From NCBI RefSeq assembly GCF_010093535.1, contig NW_022985169.1, positions 1,538,718 to 1,589,653 of the forward strand: a stretch of DNA of 50,936 bases. The letters run 5' to 3'. Source of the stretch: Lindgomyces ingoldianus. Lineage: Eukaryota; Ascomycota; Dothideomycetes; Pleosporales; Lindgomycetaceae. Positions within the stretch are counted from its first letter, which is position 1. The number at the start of each line of letters is the position of its first letter. The notes below the pieces were generated by a model. The model did no database searches. It was not told the origin of the DNA and saw only the letters and a program-made list of their open reading frames with translations. Both the position numbers and the translations under genes were made by a program. Shown piece after piece: positions 33,999 to 46,899 of the stretch.

Positions 33999-35845
33999 AC
34001 GTACCTAACAGGTTGGCCGGCTACACAGGTTGGCTAGCCACTTTTGCTAAGCCCCTACCACACTCTACCTATCTACATAATGCCTTAACAACAACACTAG
34101 ATTAAATTTTCTAAAGAACATTAAATATAGCTTACTTTTTAGGCTTTTAAATAAGACTTAAAACTCTTCTTACAACGCGCTGCAGCTATCTATAATGTCT
34201 CTTACACAACACTAAGCAATTAACGCGCTAGACAGCCTTTAAAAGTAGAATACTAGCCTAAATTAAGGAATCTATCTAAGCTTAAAAAGAAGGTAGTTAT
34301 TAAGTACATACTTAAGCTTATTACACACAGATTTCCTCTTAGGCTTGTAGCTGTAGCTAATATAGCTAATTCCTTGCGCGCAGAGCGCAATCTAGGCTAA
34401 GTTAGCTTAAACTAGCCTAGTATGTAGGTTAAGCACTGCCCTAAGTTTATAATAAAGTTTAATTATAAGTATAATTATAAAAGAGCGCTTTATAAAGATC
34501 TAGAGGTTATCTAGGGCTAGTTTTGCCTAGTAGCTAACATAAAAGCTAAGTATAGTATCTAGAATAAAGACACGTATAACTTTAATAAGTTAAGCTTTAT
34601 AATAGGCTAGATATTAACTAGAGCAGTTATTATAGCTTTAAAGAGACAAGGACAGCTAAAGGTAATATAGTAAAGTAATAAAAAGTAAATAATAGTTATC
34701 TAGAGCATTAACATAATAAAGTAGGCTATTTTACTTTGTATTATCTTTAAGGGCTGCTATTAACTTTTTGCTTAGTATAAAAAAAAGAATTTACTTTAAA
34801 ACTAGGTTATTACAGTCTCTAAAAACAGCTAGACAATAAATAAGCTTAGGCTGCAGTAGTTAAAGCACTTTAATAAGCATATAAAAAAAGGTTATAAGCG
34901 CTTATTAGCTTTTTATTATTAACAGCTATAAAAGCTATAACTTACTTAATTTTTAGTAGTACTATAAAGAGAATAAGATTATTACTATTTATATGCCTTT
35001 ACACTTATTACACTTTCTATAGCCTCTTAATATAGGTTGTTTTGCCTCTTTAAAGAAGGTGTATAAGTGCTAAGCTAAAAATCTTATATATAACTAAATT
35101 ACTTATATTATAAAACTTAAGTTTCTACTATGCTTTATACACGCCTATAATGCAGTAATTACTTCTAGTAATATCTAAAAAGGGTTTTTAAGCGCTAATT
35201 TAGTCTTATTTAACCTAGAATAAGTTAAAATAGCCCTTAATGTCTAGTTACATACTTTATTACTACTACTACCTATTAATAATAAGCCCTAGCAGTTGTA
35301 AACTCTAAGTAATACTCTTAAATTTAAGTTGTAATTAATGCTTATAAAAGTAAAAATTTAAAAGCATGTAAATAGCTTACTAATGTCTATAGTAGAGGCC
35401 TTTAAAAAGGTCTTAAAGGGGGCATTAATTATTGCGCATAAGCTAGTGTTAGTGTAAAAGGAGATTATAAAGCTTTAAGTAGTAAATAAAGCTGCTACAT
35501 AATATAAATTGCATAAAAAAAAAGTAGATTTAAGTAAAAAAGACTTTAATAGTTAAAGATAAAGCTTGTCTAACTGCTCTAAAGGAGTTTAAAGCGCGTA
35601 GTAATAGGAAGAAGCTAAAGACGCAGGTGTGTGCTAAAGAAGGTAAGCTAAGTTAAAGGCAATGCAGGTAGTGTAATTAGACTAAGCATAACTTGCGTAC
35701 ATGTAAGAAAGTAGTAGAAGTAGACTCTAAATAATATCTTATGTTGTATTGCTCTATACAGGGCTAAAGTAGGCTGTTTTGCGCCAGAATAGGGTGGTTT
35801 TAGTGGGGGCTTGGCAAAAATGGCCGGCCAACCTGTTAGGTACGT
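33999..35845 (+). mobile_element. Fot1/pogo-family DNA transposon (family F), 1847 bp, RIP-degraded, ends intact
   Basis: Terminal inverted repeats of at least 23 bp begin ACGTACCTAACAGGTTGG at both ends and are flanked by TA (33997-33998, 35846-35847), the Tc1/mariner-type target duplication. The plus strand carries a degraded DDE transposase: a frame near 34945-35070 reads KENKIITIYMPLH and then PLNIGCFASLKKVY, matching the conserved block before the last catalytic region of Fot1-like transposases, with stops in between. The terminal repeats retain CG and GGCC motifs while the interior is TA-rich. It disrupts the reverse transcriptase region of G1 copy 2, and the empty site is present in copy 1 (near 3640). 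Confidence 0.9.
34945..35070 (+). pseudogene. degraded Fot1/pogo transposase, DDE-domain block
   Basis: This is the readable part of the transposase frame: the block corresponding to the CMPPHSSHLLQPLD-type motif is recognisable as MPLHLLHFL, a stop, then PLNIGCF. The stop falls where the family has Gln, as CAG-to-TAG conversion by RIP would produce. The domain would cut and join transposon ends in an active element; this copy cannot. Confidence 0.75.
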
Positions 35846-38800
35846 TATTTATATTTTATTAAATTTATTTTATATATTAAACTTAGTAAAATATTTAGTT
35901 TCTTTTAACTAGTTTATAATATCTTATATAATTAATAGAAAGAATTAGTTTTAAATTATGTTATTATTTAAAGTTTAGTAGTTCTAGTAAACTTAGATAT
36001 TTTCTTTTTTTTCTTTATAAAAACTACTGCTAATGCTACTAGGCTATAGCTTTTTTTAAATATAGCCTCTTACTAATATTTAGTTAATATATTCTTATAA
36101 GGCCTTTTTTTATATCTTTGTTAAAAAGTAAAGCTTATAAGTTTTTAAGTTAGGATCTTTTATTAGATTTATAGCATAATTCTATAGTTAATACAGAGGA
36201 AGCTTTTCTAGGTCCTCTAGTGTTTTAAACATGTCTTAGTAGTTCTTATATTCAGTAGAGATAGCATGTTTTTCTTAAATCTTGTAGATTTTTATTTATT
36301 TTATATCTTTATTATTTTTTAGTTTTTTATAAAGAACCTTTTTTAGCTTTTTTTATTATTACTTTTATTACTTTAGCTTTTAGTTTTTAATAAAAGAATT
36401 TCTAAAGTTTTTGTTTTTTAAAAGTAGTAACTACTACTCTGTTTAGCTTATTTATAGATTAGGTATAAGTTATTATAGCATGCTAACTAAGTTATGTGTG
36501 CGTAGTTTTTAGAACTTTCTATAGCTATAGTTTTTTAATTAATAGTAAGGTTATACTTTTTTAGCTAATTATAGCCTAGAATTACATTATATTTATTTTT
36601 TAGTAAAAGTATACTTATAAATCTTTAATTTTAGGTATTTAGTGTTATTAAGTTTTTTTTATATATTTCTAAATTAATATATTCTCTACTATACTTTAAT
36701 AAAAATGTGTTAGTAAAAGTTACTTTAAAAGAGCTTTTCTTAATTTAGAAGAAAATGCTTTATTTATTTATCTAAGTTACATCTATTACTATAAAAGTAT
36801 ATCTACTATTAATAAAAGCTAATCTAGTATATCTTTTAAATGTAAAGGTAGTTATTAGGCTTTATCTTAATTTTTAGCTTATAGCTACTAATGCTTTTAT
36901 ATTATAAAATCTTTTATTACACTTAATAAAGTATAAGTTAATATTTTTTTATAAATTACTAAGTTTTTTAATTTTTTTAATTTTATATAGTTAATGTTTT
37001 TTAATATAGTAATTAGCTACCTTACATTTATAGTCTTTTATAAAGTAGTAGGTTAGTATATAGTCTTCCTTATAAGCTGCCTTTTACTAGCAGTAGTAGA
37101 ATCTATATCTACTTTAAAAGTTACATTTAAGCTAGTTTTTTAACTTTTCTTACATAAGTAAAGTTTAACATGTGTAGTAGTCTATTACTTTACATATTAA
37201 AGTAGTACTTTTTTACAAGTTACTTATTAAGCTTTTTTTCTATGTTAGCTACTATTCTGCTTAGTGCTTATTATCTTAATGCTTAGTACAGTACTGTCGC
37301 GTGCATTAGTACTAGGGATATAGACAGTCCTCTAGTCTATACAAGGTGTCTAGTGGGCGTTCCTGTGTCCACCTAGGGTATTCTCAGGTTTGTACTAGCT
37401 GTACAGGGTGTTCCTTCTATTAGCACTTGCCTGTGCTATAGAAAGCGCTTCTACAGAGAAGACACTATCTATAGTTCTGCTGTAAGACAAGGGCTTTCCT
37501 ACTAACTGCTAGCTCTAGAAGGGGTGTTTTTAGTCTTTCTAAATTTAGTTTTAGAACTTTAAACCTAGTAGGTTTTTTAAGTCTTTTATATTTTTAGTTA
37601 TAAATTTTAGTAAAAAATTACTATTTTTTTTTTTTACTATATTATATTTTACTTTAGCTATCTACTTTATTATGTTAAATATTATATAGTTATTACTAAT
37701 GTTTATTTTATAAAGTTATACTACACATTTGCCTAAGTAGTTATGTTATTATCTACACTTTTAGCATAAGTAACTCTAGAATTATCTAAAAAGCTTTTAA
37801 AAAAAAGTGCTTAAAGTTTTATTATTAAAAATAAACTATTTTTTTTATCTATAATATATCTTTAAATCTAAGTCTCTTTTATATATTTTTTAAGAATTAT
37901 AATGTCTTATAACACTTAATTAAGGCTACTAAAGGTTTTAATAACTACATTTTAATACACTTTAAAGTAGGGTTTTAAAAAATAGTTTTTTATATATTAC
38001 TAGTAAAGTTTATTATTTAGTCTTTCTAATATTTTTTATCTATAAGGCTGTATTCTATAGTAATAGTTTTTACTATTATAGTAGTATTTTTATTCTCCTC
38101 TTTATAAAAGTTTAGGTAATTTTAGCATAAATGTTCTACTTTTTTATAGTTTAAGTAGGTCTTATTTTTAAGCTATTTTTATTACTTTTTAGTTAAAAGT
38201 AGCTTATTATGTCTAAAGGCTTAGCTTTTTTTAAAGAGAAGCTTTATATATGTTTTATGTAACTAAGGTCTATTAGTTTTTTATTATAATAAAAGGCTTT
38301 TTTTAAAAAAAATTAACTTAGGTTTTTATAAAGCTTCTTTATACTATTTTTCTCTTTTATATTCTTTATGCTTATTATTATAAAGTGTTGCTTTTATAAT
38401 AAAATTTTTAGAAGTAGTTAGGTTTTTATTATATACAAATTTATTTTTAATTATATTTTTTAACTTATTATAAAATATTTAGCATAGTGCCTTTTAATCT
38501 ATTTATCTGCAGATAGCTAGCTATTCTCTAAAGCGTGCTATATAGTACTAGGTTGTTTCTTTCTTTTGCTTTAGAGCATTTAGCTTATCTACTGTAATTT
38601 TTTATTTATTTATAGTTTTATAAATAGCAGTTAGAGCTTTCTTAAAAGCTTTTATACTACTAAATATTTTTTTAGTTTTAGAAGTTAATATAGTGCTGTT
38701 TACTCTAAAGTCTATCTAATTATCTACATATAGCTAGAACTAGATTATAGAGAGTTCTTCTAAGTGTAGTCTTATCTAGGATATTATTTCTGCGTTAGTT

Positions 38801-39294
38801 TAAAATAGTCCTTTATTATATTATAGATAAAGGTAGCATTAAGTAAAAAAGAGGTAAAAGTTCTTAGACAATCTTTTAAAAGGCTTTAAAAAGGCTAGTT
38901 TTAAAGTTCTTTTTTAGTTTTTTTTTTTTTTTAGCTATAATGCTTACTTTTTTTAGTTAATATGTTCTAGAGCTTAGCTAGTTTAACATGCAGCGCGTGT
39001 ATCTAGGCTGCAGTGTTTAGGGTAGTTAGAGAGGTTATTAGAGGTAGTAGATTATTAGTCTAAGTTACTTTTTATTATAATTACTTTACTTTTTTTTAAA
39101 AGTAGATTAATTTAATAACTTTATTACTAATTTGCTAAAGTTTTTTAATATTATTTTATATTATATTAATTTGTTTTACTAGGACACCTTTACTAACTAT
39201 TAGAACTCCTATTAATCCTAACAGGGCTATATAGGCTATGTTAGTGTTAAGGTTATGTTAAGTAGTTATACTTTTTAAGAGGTGTAGTGTTTAA

Positions 39295-39881
39295 TATTAT
39301 AATTCTTGCTTTAAAGAAACACTTAGGCTAAAATTATTCCTAGTAGGTAAGACAGGAGGTAGGGGCTAACAGTAGGGTGTACAGTCCTATGTAATAGCTA
39401 ATAGGCTAATAGAGACTTAGAAGAGTAGCTAGATTATAGTTTATCTCTATAGCAGTAGTATAAAGGCTAGGTTAAACAGTCCTGTTAGACAGAATTAGAG
39501 GTATATATGTTATAAGATATATTAGTAGTATTATAGCTTATTAAAAAGCTAAATGCTACTTAGTTTATATAAAAAATAAACTAAATGTTAAACACACCTT
39601 TTTAAAGGCTATTTAAAGTTAAAACTATATATGTAGGTAGCAGTGCTAAGAACAAGTTAAGCAAGCTTCTTAAGTTTACTATATAGTAGACTTACTTAAC
39701 TTACTAAACTTATTTAACTTGCAGCCTACCTTTTTATTAAATAATGCACTCTTCTATCACTATAGGCAGCTGTGCTGCCTCTGCATCTTCTAATTAGTTT
39801 GTAAACAAGCCCTGCCCCAACTTAGCTAGATTATAGAGTACTTCGGGTGGAGTTACGTTGGTCTAACTATAGACCGTAACA
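39295..39881 (-). repeat. right LTR of G1 copy 2
   Basis: It starts TATTATAATTCTTGC (a mutated version of TGTTACAATCCTTGC) and ends GACCGTAACA. The inner end is more mutated than the outer end, which keeps GGTGGAGTTACGTTGG-type sequence. Confidence 0.85.
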
Positions 39882-39886
39882 CTTGC

Positions 39887-39985
39887 TTGTTAGGATTCAT
39901 GCTTATATACAAAGCACAGGTCATGTGACCTCTAAACAGGTCGGGTGAGGCTATACTAGCCTGTTCTAGAACATCTAGCCTTGTA
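39887..39985 (-). mobile_element. right part of the split S2 solo LTR
   Basis: It continues the S2 LTR from TTGTTAGGATTCATGC to AGCCTTGTA; together with 29666-29767 it restores a 201-bp unit. No TAAGC-type duplication follows, so sequence beyond its right end has been rearranged. Confidence 0.7.
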
Positions 39986-40108
39986 AGTAATTATATAATA
40001 TTAATAGAATAATTTACTAACGCTTGCAATATTCTTACTTTTAAGTAATCTTTTGTATTTTAGATTCTTATTTTATTAAAGCTTTCTTCTTTGTTAGACT
40101 TTATTATA
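39986..40108 (+). pseudogene. short fragment of a Ty1/copia element left of the Fot1/pogo insertion
   Basis: This AT-rich stretch lies immediately before the TA target site of the 40109-48977 element. The copia-type reverse transcriptase sequence resumes at 48980, so this piece is presumably its upstream part. It is too short and mutated to read securely. Confidence 0.4.
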
Positions 40109-41120
40109 ACGTACCTAACAGGTTGGCCGGCCACACAGGTTAGCCGGCTACTTTTGCTAAGCCCCTACTAAAACCACCCTATTCTAGCGCAAAACAGCCT
40201 ACTTTAGCCCTGTATAAAGCAATCCAATATAAGATATTATTTAAAGTCTACTTCTACTACTTTCTTATATGTATATAAGTTATGCCTAGTTTAATTACAC
40301 TACTTATATTACCTTTAACTTAGCTTACCTTTTTTAGCGCGCACCTGTGTTTTTAGCTTCTTCTTATTACTACGCGCTTTAAACTCCTTTAGAGTAGTTA
40401 AATAAGCTCTATCTTTAACTATTAAGGTTTTTTTTACTTAAATCTACTTTCTTTTATGCAATCTATGTTACATAGCAGCCTTATTTACTACTTAAAGCTT
40501 TATAATCTCTTTTTACGCTAACACTAGCTTATACGCAATAATTGCTGCCTTCTTTAAGACTTTTTTAAAGGCCTTTACTATAGACGTTAGTAAGCTATTT
40601 ATATGCCTTTAAATTTTTACCTTTATAAGCATTAATTATAACCTAAATTTAAAAGTATTACTTAAAGTTTATAACTACTAGGGCTTATTATTAATAAGTA
40701 GTAGTAGTAATAAAGTATATAACTAGATGTTAAAAGCTATTTTAACTTATTTTAAGTTAAATAAGACTAAACTAGCAGCTTAAAACCCTTTTTAGATATT
40801 ACTAAAAGTAATTACTACATTATAAGTGTGTATAAAGCATAGTAGAAACTTAAGTTTTATAATATAAGTAATCTAGTTACACATAAGATCTTTAGCTTAG
40901 CGCCTATACACTTTTTTTAAAAGGGTAAAACAACTTATATTAAGAAGCTATAAAAAGTGTAATAAGTGTAGAGGCATATAGATAGTAATAATGTTATTCT
41001 TTTTATAGTACTACTAAAAATTAAGTAAGTTATAGCTTTTATAGCTATTAATAATAAAAAGCTAATAAGCACTTATAACCCTTTTTTTTATATGCTTATT
41101 AAAGTGCTTTAACTACTGCA

Positions 41121-41202
41121 GCCTAAGCTTATTTATTATCTAGCTGTTCTTAGAGACTGCAACCTAAGCTTATTTATTATCTAGCTGTTCTTAGAGACTG
41201 CA
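41121..41202 (-). repeat. 41-bp direct tandem duplication in the transposon
   Basis: Two near-identical 41-bp units (41121-41161 and 41162-41202) contain CCTAAGCTTATTTATTATC and TTCTTAGAGACTGCA, differing at the first base. The other copy of the transposon has one unit. The identity of both units in already A/T-shifted sequence suggests that the duplication followed most of the RIP. Confidence 0.9.
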
Positions 41203-41683
41203 ATAACCTAGTTTTAAAGTAGATTCTTCTCTTTATACTAAGTAAAGAAGTAATAGCAGCCTTTAAAGATAATAAAAAGTAAAATAGCTTACTTTATTAT
41301 GTTAATGCCCTAGATAACTATTATCTACTTCTTATTACTTTACTATATTACCTTTAGCTGTCTTTGTCTCTTTAAAGCTATAATAACTGCTCTAGTTAAT
41401 ATCTAGCTTATTATAAAACCTAACTTGTTAAAGTTATACATGTCTTTATCCTAGATACTATACTTAGCTTTTATATTAGCTACTAGGCAAAACTAGCTCT
41501 AAATAACCTCTAGATCTTTATAAAGCACTCTCTTATAATTATACTTATAATTAAACTTTATTATAAACTTAAAGTGGTAATTAACCTACATACTAGGCTA
41601 GTTTAAGCTAACCTAGCCTAGATTACGCTCTGCGCGTAAGGAATTAGCTATATTAGCTACAGCTGCAAGCCTAGAGAGAAATC

Positions 41684-41972
41684 TGTAACGATCCTCATGA
41701 ATCGTTCCATCTCGAGTCGCCCGGAACCTCCGGAAGGCCCTCGTATCGGCCCCGACCTCGACCTGGCCCCGACCCCTGCTGTTACCCCTATTCCCTCATG
41801 TATTTAGTCGCACCTCGCCCCTGTAGCTAGCTCGGTAGTTTTCTGATATCCTACGTACAAGGCCTATAGGTGTCATTGGTATTCCCAGGTCTCTGAGTCC
41901 CCACGCACTCCCATATGCCTCTGAGTGGATTCATACCGCATTCGGACCCATTGTCTTGCCTGCGCCGTTACA
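41684..41972 (+). mobile_element. solo LTR (family S1), 289-bp left unit
   Basis: The ends are TGTAACGATCC...GCGCCGTTACA; it matches the inverted copy at 6985-7267. The AAATC duplication is found at 41679-41683 and again at 48659-48663, on the far side of the nested gypsy element. This places the S1 insertion in the Fot1/pogo element before the gypsy insertion. It is GC-rich and little mutated. Confidence 0.9.
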
Positions 41973-42060
41973 TTGTCATTGGTATTCCCAGGTCTCTGAG
42001 TCCCCACGCACTCCCATATGCCTCTGAGTGGATTCATACCGCATTCGGACCCATTGTCTT
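41973..42060 (+). repeat. tandem duplicate of the S1 LTR 3' end, interrupted by the gypsy insertion
   Basis: It repeats the last part of the S1 LTR (TGTCATTGGTATTCCC to CCCATTGTCTT); the missing tail GCCTGCGCCGTTACA is found at 48644-48658 after the gypsy element. The full duplicated unit is therefore about 105 bp. The 6985-7267 copy has only one unit. The duplicate is essentially identical to the original. Confidence 0.88.
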
Positions 42061-42335
42061 TGTGACGGTCCTACGCAGAGAGCTCTGTCGCGCTTCACAT
42101 GACGAGCTGCCCGTGCAGCTAATCAGGATATAGGGGGTGCGACTAGCGCAACGCTATTAGTTTGCTTAGCGCTAGCGTCCTTACTAGCGCCTTAGCGCTG
42201 CAAGCACTTCTTCTGCAGAGCTGCCCTTAAAGCTCCCTTTCTCCTCTCTATCTTAGTGTAGCTAAAATAGAGCTAACTTACTCTACCTTACTTCTCTAGC
42301 TTTATATAGTAGTAGAGATAGTGCTTATTATTACA
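42061..42335 (+). repeat. 5' LTR of the chromovirus
   Basis: It is 275 bp, the same length as the 3' LTR. Its first 200 bases keep CG and CA steps (TGTCGCGCTTCACATGACG), while its last 70 bases are shifted to A/T (CTTATTATTACA against CTTGTCATCACA in the 3' LTR). Confidence 0.92.
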
Positions 42336-44400
42336 TTACACTAAAATTATTTTATTTAGCTAAAGAATAGTAACATAATATCTAGGTCTACTGTGTAGTT
42401 AGCTTTAAGAGCTTAATTTGCTAACTAACTCTTACTTAGACAGATCTACTAGTATAACTAGGCTAAGCTTTAGTTTATTAATAATAGCTATCTGCTTTAA
42501 AGCCTTAGTTAGGCTAGGCAACTATAAAAGCAACACTAAGTAATAATTAAATTATTACACTTTATTAAAGAGCTTTAAGCTAGAAGTGCTGCTGCTCTAG
42601 TTTAAATTAACTGTAGGGGGGGGCCTACTGTACTAACTACCACCGCAACAACGCGAAGAGAGCTGCAGGCTCTGTACAAACCTACGTACAAACCCACCAC
42701 TAATTAACTATCAGCCCTACTGTCACCAGACCCGGGGCTCACACTACACTATACCTCTGCGGACTGCTAGACCCTAGAGTAGAGGGAAGAAGCTAAGAGC
42801 ACTAGAATAAGAAAGCTATTAAAAATTAAAATGCGCGTTAATCTTACTGCCTAGCCTACTAGCAACGCTTATACGCCTAAACTAAGGACGCTGCTATGCT
42901 AGGCCTAGTTCTACACTAATAATGTGTTTAAGGAAGACTACACTATTAAAACTGCGCGCGTGCGCGCTTAGTAGGCTAGGAAAGCACTATTATTCTAGAC
43001 AAAGGCTATTACCTAGGGTACTACTAATTATAATTTAATTAGCCTCTACCTAGACCTACTAAACCTTATAGCTGTAGATTACATAGTTATAGTAAATAAG
43101 CTGCTATAGTAGTTATTAAAAGTGTAAGCTTATTAAGACTACACTAATACTCTTACTAAAGTAGTTAACATAGCAGAAGCTAAGTAAGTAAAAGTTAGTA
43201 AAAAGCTATAAAAGCTTTAAAGCTTGCTAAATAAAACTCTTAAACACTTAGCTAATTATAAAAATAAAGTTAAAAGACTTAAAGCTACTACTACACTAGC
43301 GCATAACTAATTATTTTTCTTAGACAGAGCTTATTAAGTGCTAAGGGGCACACTTATGCTAACTACACTAAAAAAGCAACTGCAATTTAACCTAGCTATG
43401 CTAAAAACACCTAACCTTTTTTATATTAGTACTATAAGCTAAGAAGCTAGGCTAAAACTATTAGCTAAAGCAAAGGATCTGCCTAGGTTTATAAGTAAAG
43501 ATAATATTAAATTTAACTACTAGAAAAACCTTCTAATAAGTAAGCTACTTTACAACATAGACTACTTTATACCTGCAGATAGTAACTCTATAAAAAAAAA
43601 ACCACTTAAGTACACTATACTAAAAGTAAAGTAAGTAGTTAAGCGCTAGGTTAACTAGTTCTTTACTTTAAAGCTTAAAAGTAGTAAAGTAAGCTAGTAA
43701 TAACTAAAGATATTATAAGCTTTTTAAAAAAAAACTTTAAAAATACTAACTAGTAAATAAAAGCTAAAACTAAGCTTTACTAGCTTAAGATAAAGCTATT
43801 TTAAGATTTTAAAAACTTTAAGGCCTAGTTTATATGCTTTATAAATAAAGCTAAGCTGCTGCTTAAGTAGTAGAAAGATAAGATTTATAATACTTTATTA
43901 AGTTAGCTTTAAGTACATATAAAAACTTACTATAACAACCTAACAGTTAGCTTCTTTAATTACATAAAGTAAGCCTACTAGATATTCTTCTTACTGCAGA
44001 GGTCTACTGCAGAGTTAAGCGCGTAATGTGCGTAGAGAGGTTAAGAGAAGCTTACGCGTTAGAACGTTCTTTAACCTGCTACTACTGCTGCTGCTCTAAT
44101 AACTCTAGTAACACTCTAAGTGTAGGCAGCTTTAATAAAGAATGCTGTAACTTACTACTTATGCTATTAGCTAGAACATATAAGTTGTAACTGCTTTTAC
44201 GCCTGCGCTAAGAGTAAAGCTATAGAAGTAGCGCAAAAGCTAGACACTATAAGCTCTAGTAAAGACAGTAAATTAAAGGAAAACTTACTTTAAAGAAAGT
44301 TTTCTCTCTAAAGTTAATAAATAAAGCACTAGCGTAGAAGCTACATAAGCTGCTATTTAGCAGTAAGCCTTTTATACTGCCCTGCTGTGTCTTTACTAGA
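42336..44400 (+). pseudogene. degraded gag region of the chromovirus
   Basis: Between the 5' LTR and the protease the plus strand has stretches of coding-like sequence (for example 43340-44060) broken by many stops. Position and length fit gag. I could not identify a zinc-knuckle motif with confidence. The first 400 bases after the LTR should contain the primer-binding site, which I did not recognise. Confidence 0.5.
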
Positions 44401-44409
44401 GAGATTACT

Positions 44410-44460
44410 GTACGCTTAAATAGTCTTATTAACATAGGGGCTAGCAGCTATAATCTAATC
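44410..44460 (+). pseudogene. degraded retropepsin-type protease of the chromovirus
   Basis: The frame reads LNSLINIGASSYNLIYL. This aligns with the active-site motif D[ST]GA of retroviral-type aspartic proteases, with the catalytic Asp replaced by Asn (GAC/GAT to AAT/AAC, a RIP-type change), so it would be inactive. Confidence 0.65.
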
Positions 44461-45319
44461 TACCTGCAACACCTGCAGATAATCTAGAAGCACCTACAGC
44501 CTAAGATGCTTAGCATTAAGTCTATTCTTATTATAGGATATAATAATTAACTAAATAGACAGGTAGATAAGTACTTCTACATAAATCTAGTAATTAACAG
44601 CTACTAGCTGCCTACACTCTTTATCCCTTATAACACAGGCTGTTATAACTTAATTATAAGCTGTAAGGTTTTTAAGAAAGCTAGTGTTTAAATTAACTAT
44701 AAGAAATAATTAATTTAGTAGCTAGACAATAATTAGATATAAGACTGCAAGTGTAATATTATTATCTTTATATATAGCGCGTCTTTATAGATTAACTAAT
44801 CTTATTAAGTAAACACTAACTAATAAGATAAGTTTATAAAGATATTAAAAATTAATTAATACTAACTTTAATTAACTTAGGAGCATAATTAGCAGTAAAA
44901 CTTAAAAAAAATAAAAAAGTAACTTAATTCTTAACTAATACCCCCTAGCGCTAATTAAGCGCACTAATGTTAACTAGCTGTCTCTAAAAAAGCACTTGCT
45001 AAGGTAGGGCTAAAGGTAAACATAATTAACACTGCTGCATTTATGCTACACGTAAGGCGCAGAGATGTTATAATTAGACATATTAACATCTATAAGGTTA
45101 ATTAACTAATTAAGAACTATTAAGCACCTATAATAGTTAATCTTAAAAATAAGCTCTAACAGCTAATGCTTAAAAAGTTACTATCCCCTGCGTACACTAG
45201 AGCTACGCTAGCCTACTTTTTAAAAAAAGACTTAGACAAACTGCTGCTACACTAACCTAGTGTTAACTATAATATTAAGCTAATAGTAAAGAACACCCTA
45301 TTAAGCAGCCTACTATACA

Positions 45320-45915
45320 GCATGTCTCTAGAGCAGCTTAGGCTAGTTAAGGACTATCTAGACAACTACCTGCAACGCAGATTTATTATGCATAGTAACG
45401 CTAGCTACGCTTCTCTAGTCTTGTTTACTAAGAAGCTAGAAAAAAAGTAAAAGTTCTATGTAAACTATTATAAGCTTAACATAATTATAAAAAAAAACAC
45501 TTACTTAATACCTTTAATCTAAAAGACGCTTATGTAGCTAGCTACAGCTAAGGTCTTTACTAAGCTTAATATATAATAGGTGTTCTATTACATCTAGCTT
45601 ACTAAAAAGGTTAAGAACTTAACTACTTTTTAAACACACTATAGCAACTATAAGTATTATGTGCTGCCTTTTAGACTCTACAACAGCCTTATAACTTTTT
45701 AGTAATATATTAATTAAGTTTTACATAGCTTACTTAATAACTTTTATATAGCTTACCTTAATAACATCTTAATCTACTTAGACAACCTCTTATAGCATAA
45801 AGCACACATTACTAAGGTTTTATGTTATCTATAAAACACTAGCCTATAGATTAACTTTAAGAAAAGTAAATTTATAGTTACTAAAATAAAATTTTTAGGT
45901 TTTATTATTAGTATA
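45320..45915 (+). pseudogene. degraded reverse transcriptase domain of the chromovirus
   Basis: Readable motifs in order are SLEQLRLVKDYLDNYL, SNASYASLVLFTKK, KFYVNYYKLNIIIKKN, the active site AYLNNILIYLDN (YLDD changed to YLNN, around 45753-45764) and KFLGFIIS. The order and spacing are those of Ty3/gypsy reverse transcriptase. Several stops sit at positions that are Gln or Trp in the family. Confidence 0.85.
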
Positions 45916-46899
45916 AATAGAATTTATAAAGACCTTACTAAGGTAGCTGCTGTCTAAGACTAGCCTATACTAACCTTAATTAAGAGCCTACAGTTGTTCC
46001 TAGGGTTCTGCAACTTCTACTGCGCCTTCCTTAAGAACTATAGTTACATTATATAGCTACTTATAAAGCTGCTTAAGTGTAGCGCCTAGCATCTTTTAAA
46101 AGAGTATAAGTTAGCTGTGTTTAAGCGCGCTAAAAACTTTATGCTATTAGACAACATTCTTACACACTACTTACTAAATTATAAGATGTGTATAGAGACT
46201 AACATAAGCAACAAAGTTATTACAGAAGTACTATTACAGCTGCAGGACAACAGCATCTAGCGCCCTATAGCGTTCTACTCTAAGACTATAAGCCTACTAT
46301 AGATAAACTATAATATATATAATAAAAAAATGCTTATAGTTATTTAAGGCCTATAAAAGTAGTAAGTGTAGCTAATAAGCCTATAATAAGATAAGCTGTT
46401 TATAGTAATTACTAACTACTAAGCTCTTAAGTACTTTACTGTTAAGCATAAGCTTACCCCTTACTAAATATAATAAGCTATACTAATAGTAGACTTTAAC
46501 CTTACACTAACCTACTGCCTAGGCACTACTAACATTATTACAGACACGCTGTTAAAGAAGTAAAAGAAGCTTAAAATGTAAAAAAAAAAAAATAAGGCTA
46601 CTTATACACACTCTTTTCTAAGCTAAAAGTAGATTAGTGTTAGTTTTATTACTTAATTACACACTGCCTTATAGAGCACCTCTTTGCTAAATAAAAAGCT
46701 TATAGAGCTGCTACTAATAAATTAACTATATAAGCTTATTAATTAGATTCTAGATACTAATTAAAATTATAAAAGCTTATAATACTGCTATAATAAAGCG
46801 CAGAATTCTAGCTTATAATAAAAGATTAACACTAAGGGCCTACTACTAAAGAAAAAGAAGCTTATAGTCCTAGCTGTCTAGTTTCTAAAGACCTACTTT

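Larger units (their letters stand above)
29768..39881 (-). mobile_element. Ty3/gypsy-type LTR retrotransposon, copy 2 (family G1), RIP-degraded, with three nested elements
   Basis: LTRs at 29768-30350 and 39295-39881 bound the element, and the flanks CTCGC (29763-29767) and CTTGC (39882-39886) are a TSD with one transition. Removing the nested S3 (31070-31511), S2 (32845-33045) and Fot1/pogo (33999-35845) insertions with their TSDs leaves about 7.6 kb. The reverse transcriptase region is on the minus strand (YLDNVLIY at about 33820-33841) and is riddled with stops. It was inserted inside an older S2 solo LTR. Confidence 0.85.

Noticed and set aside
41915..42133. 72-codon plus-strand ORF
   Set aside because: It runs across the boundary between the S1 LTR and the chromovirus LTR, so it is a product of the insertion.
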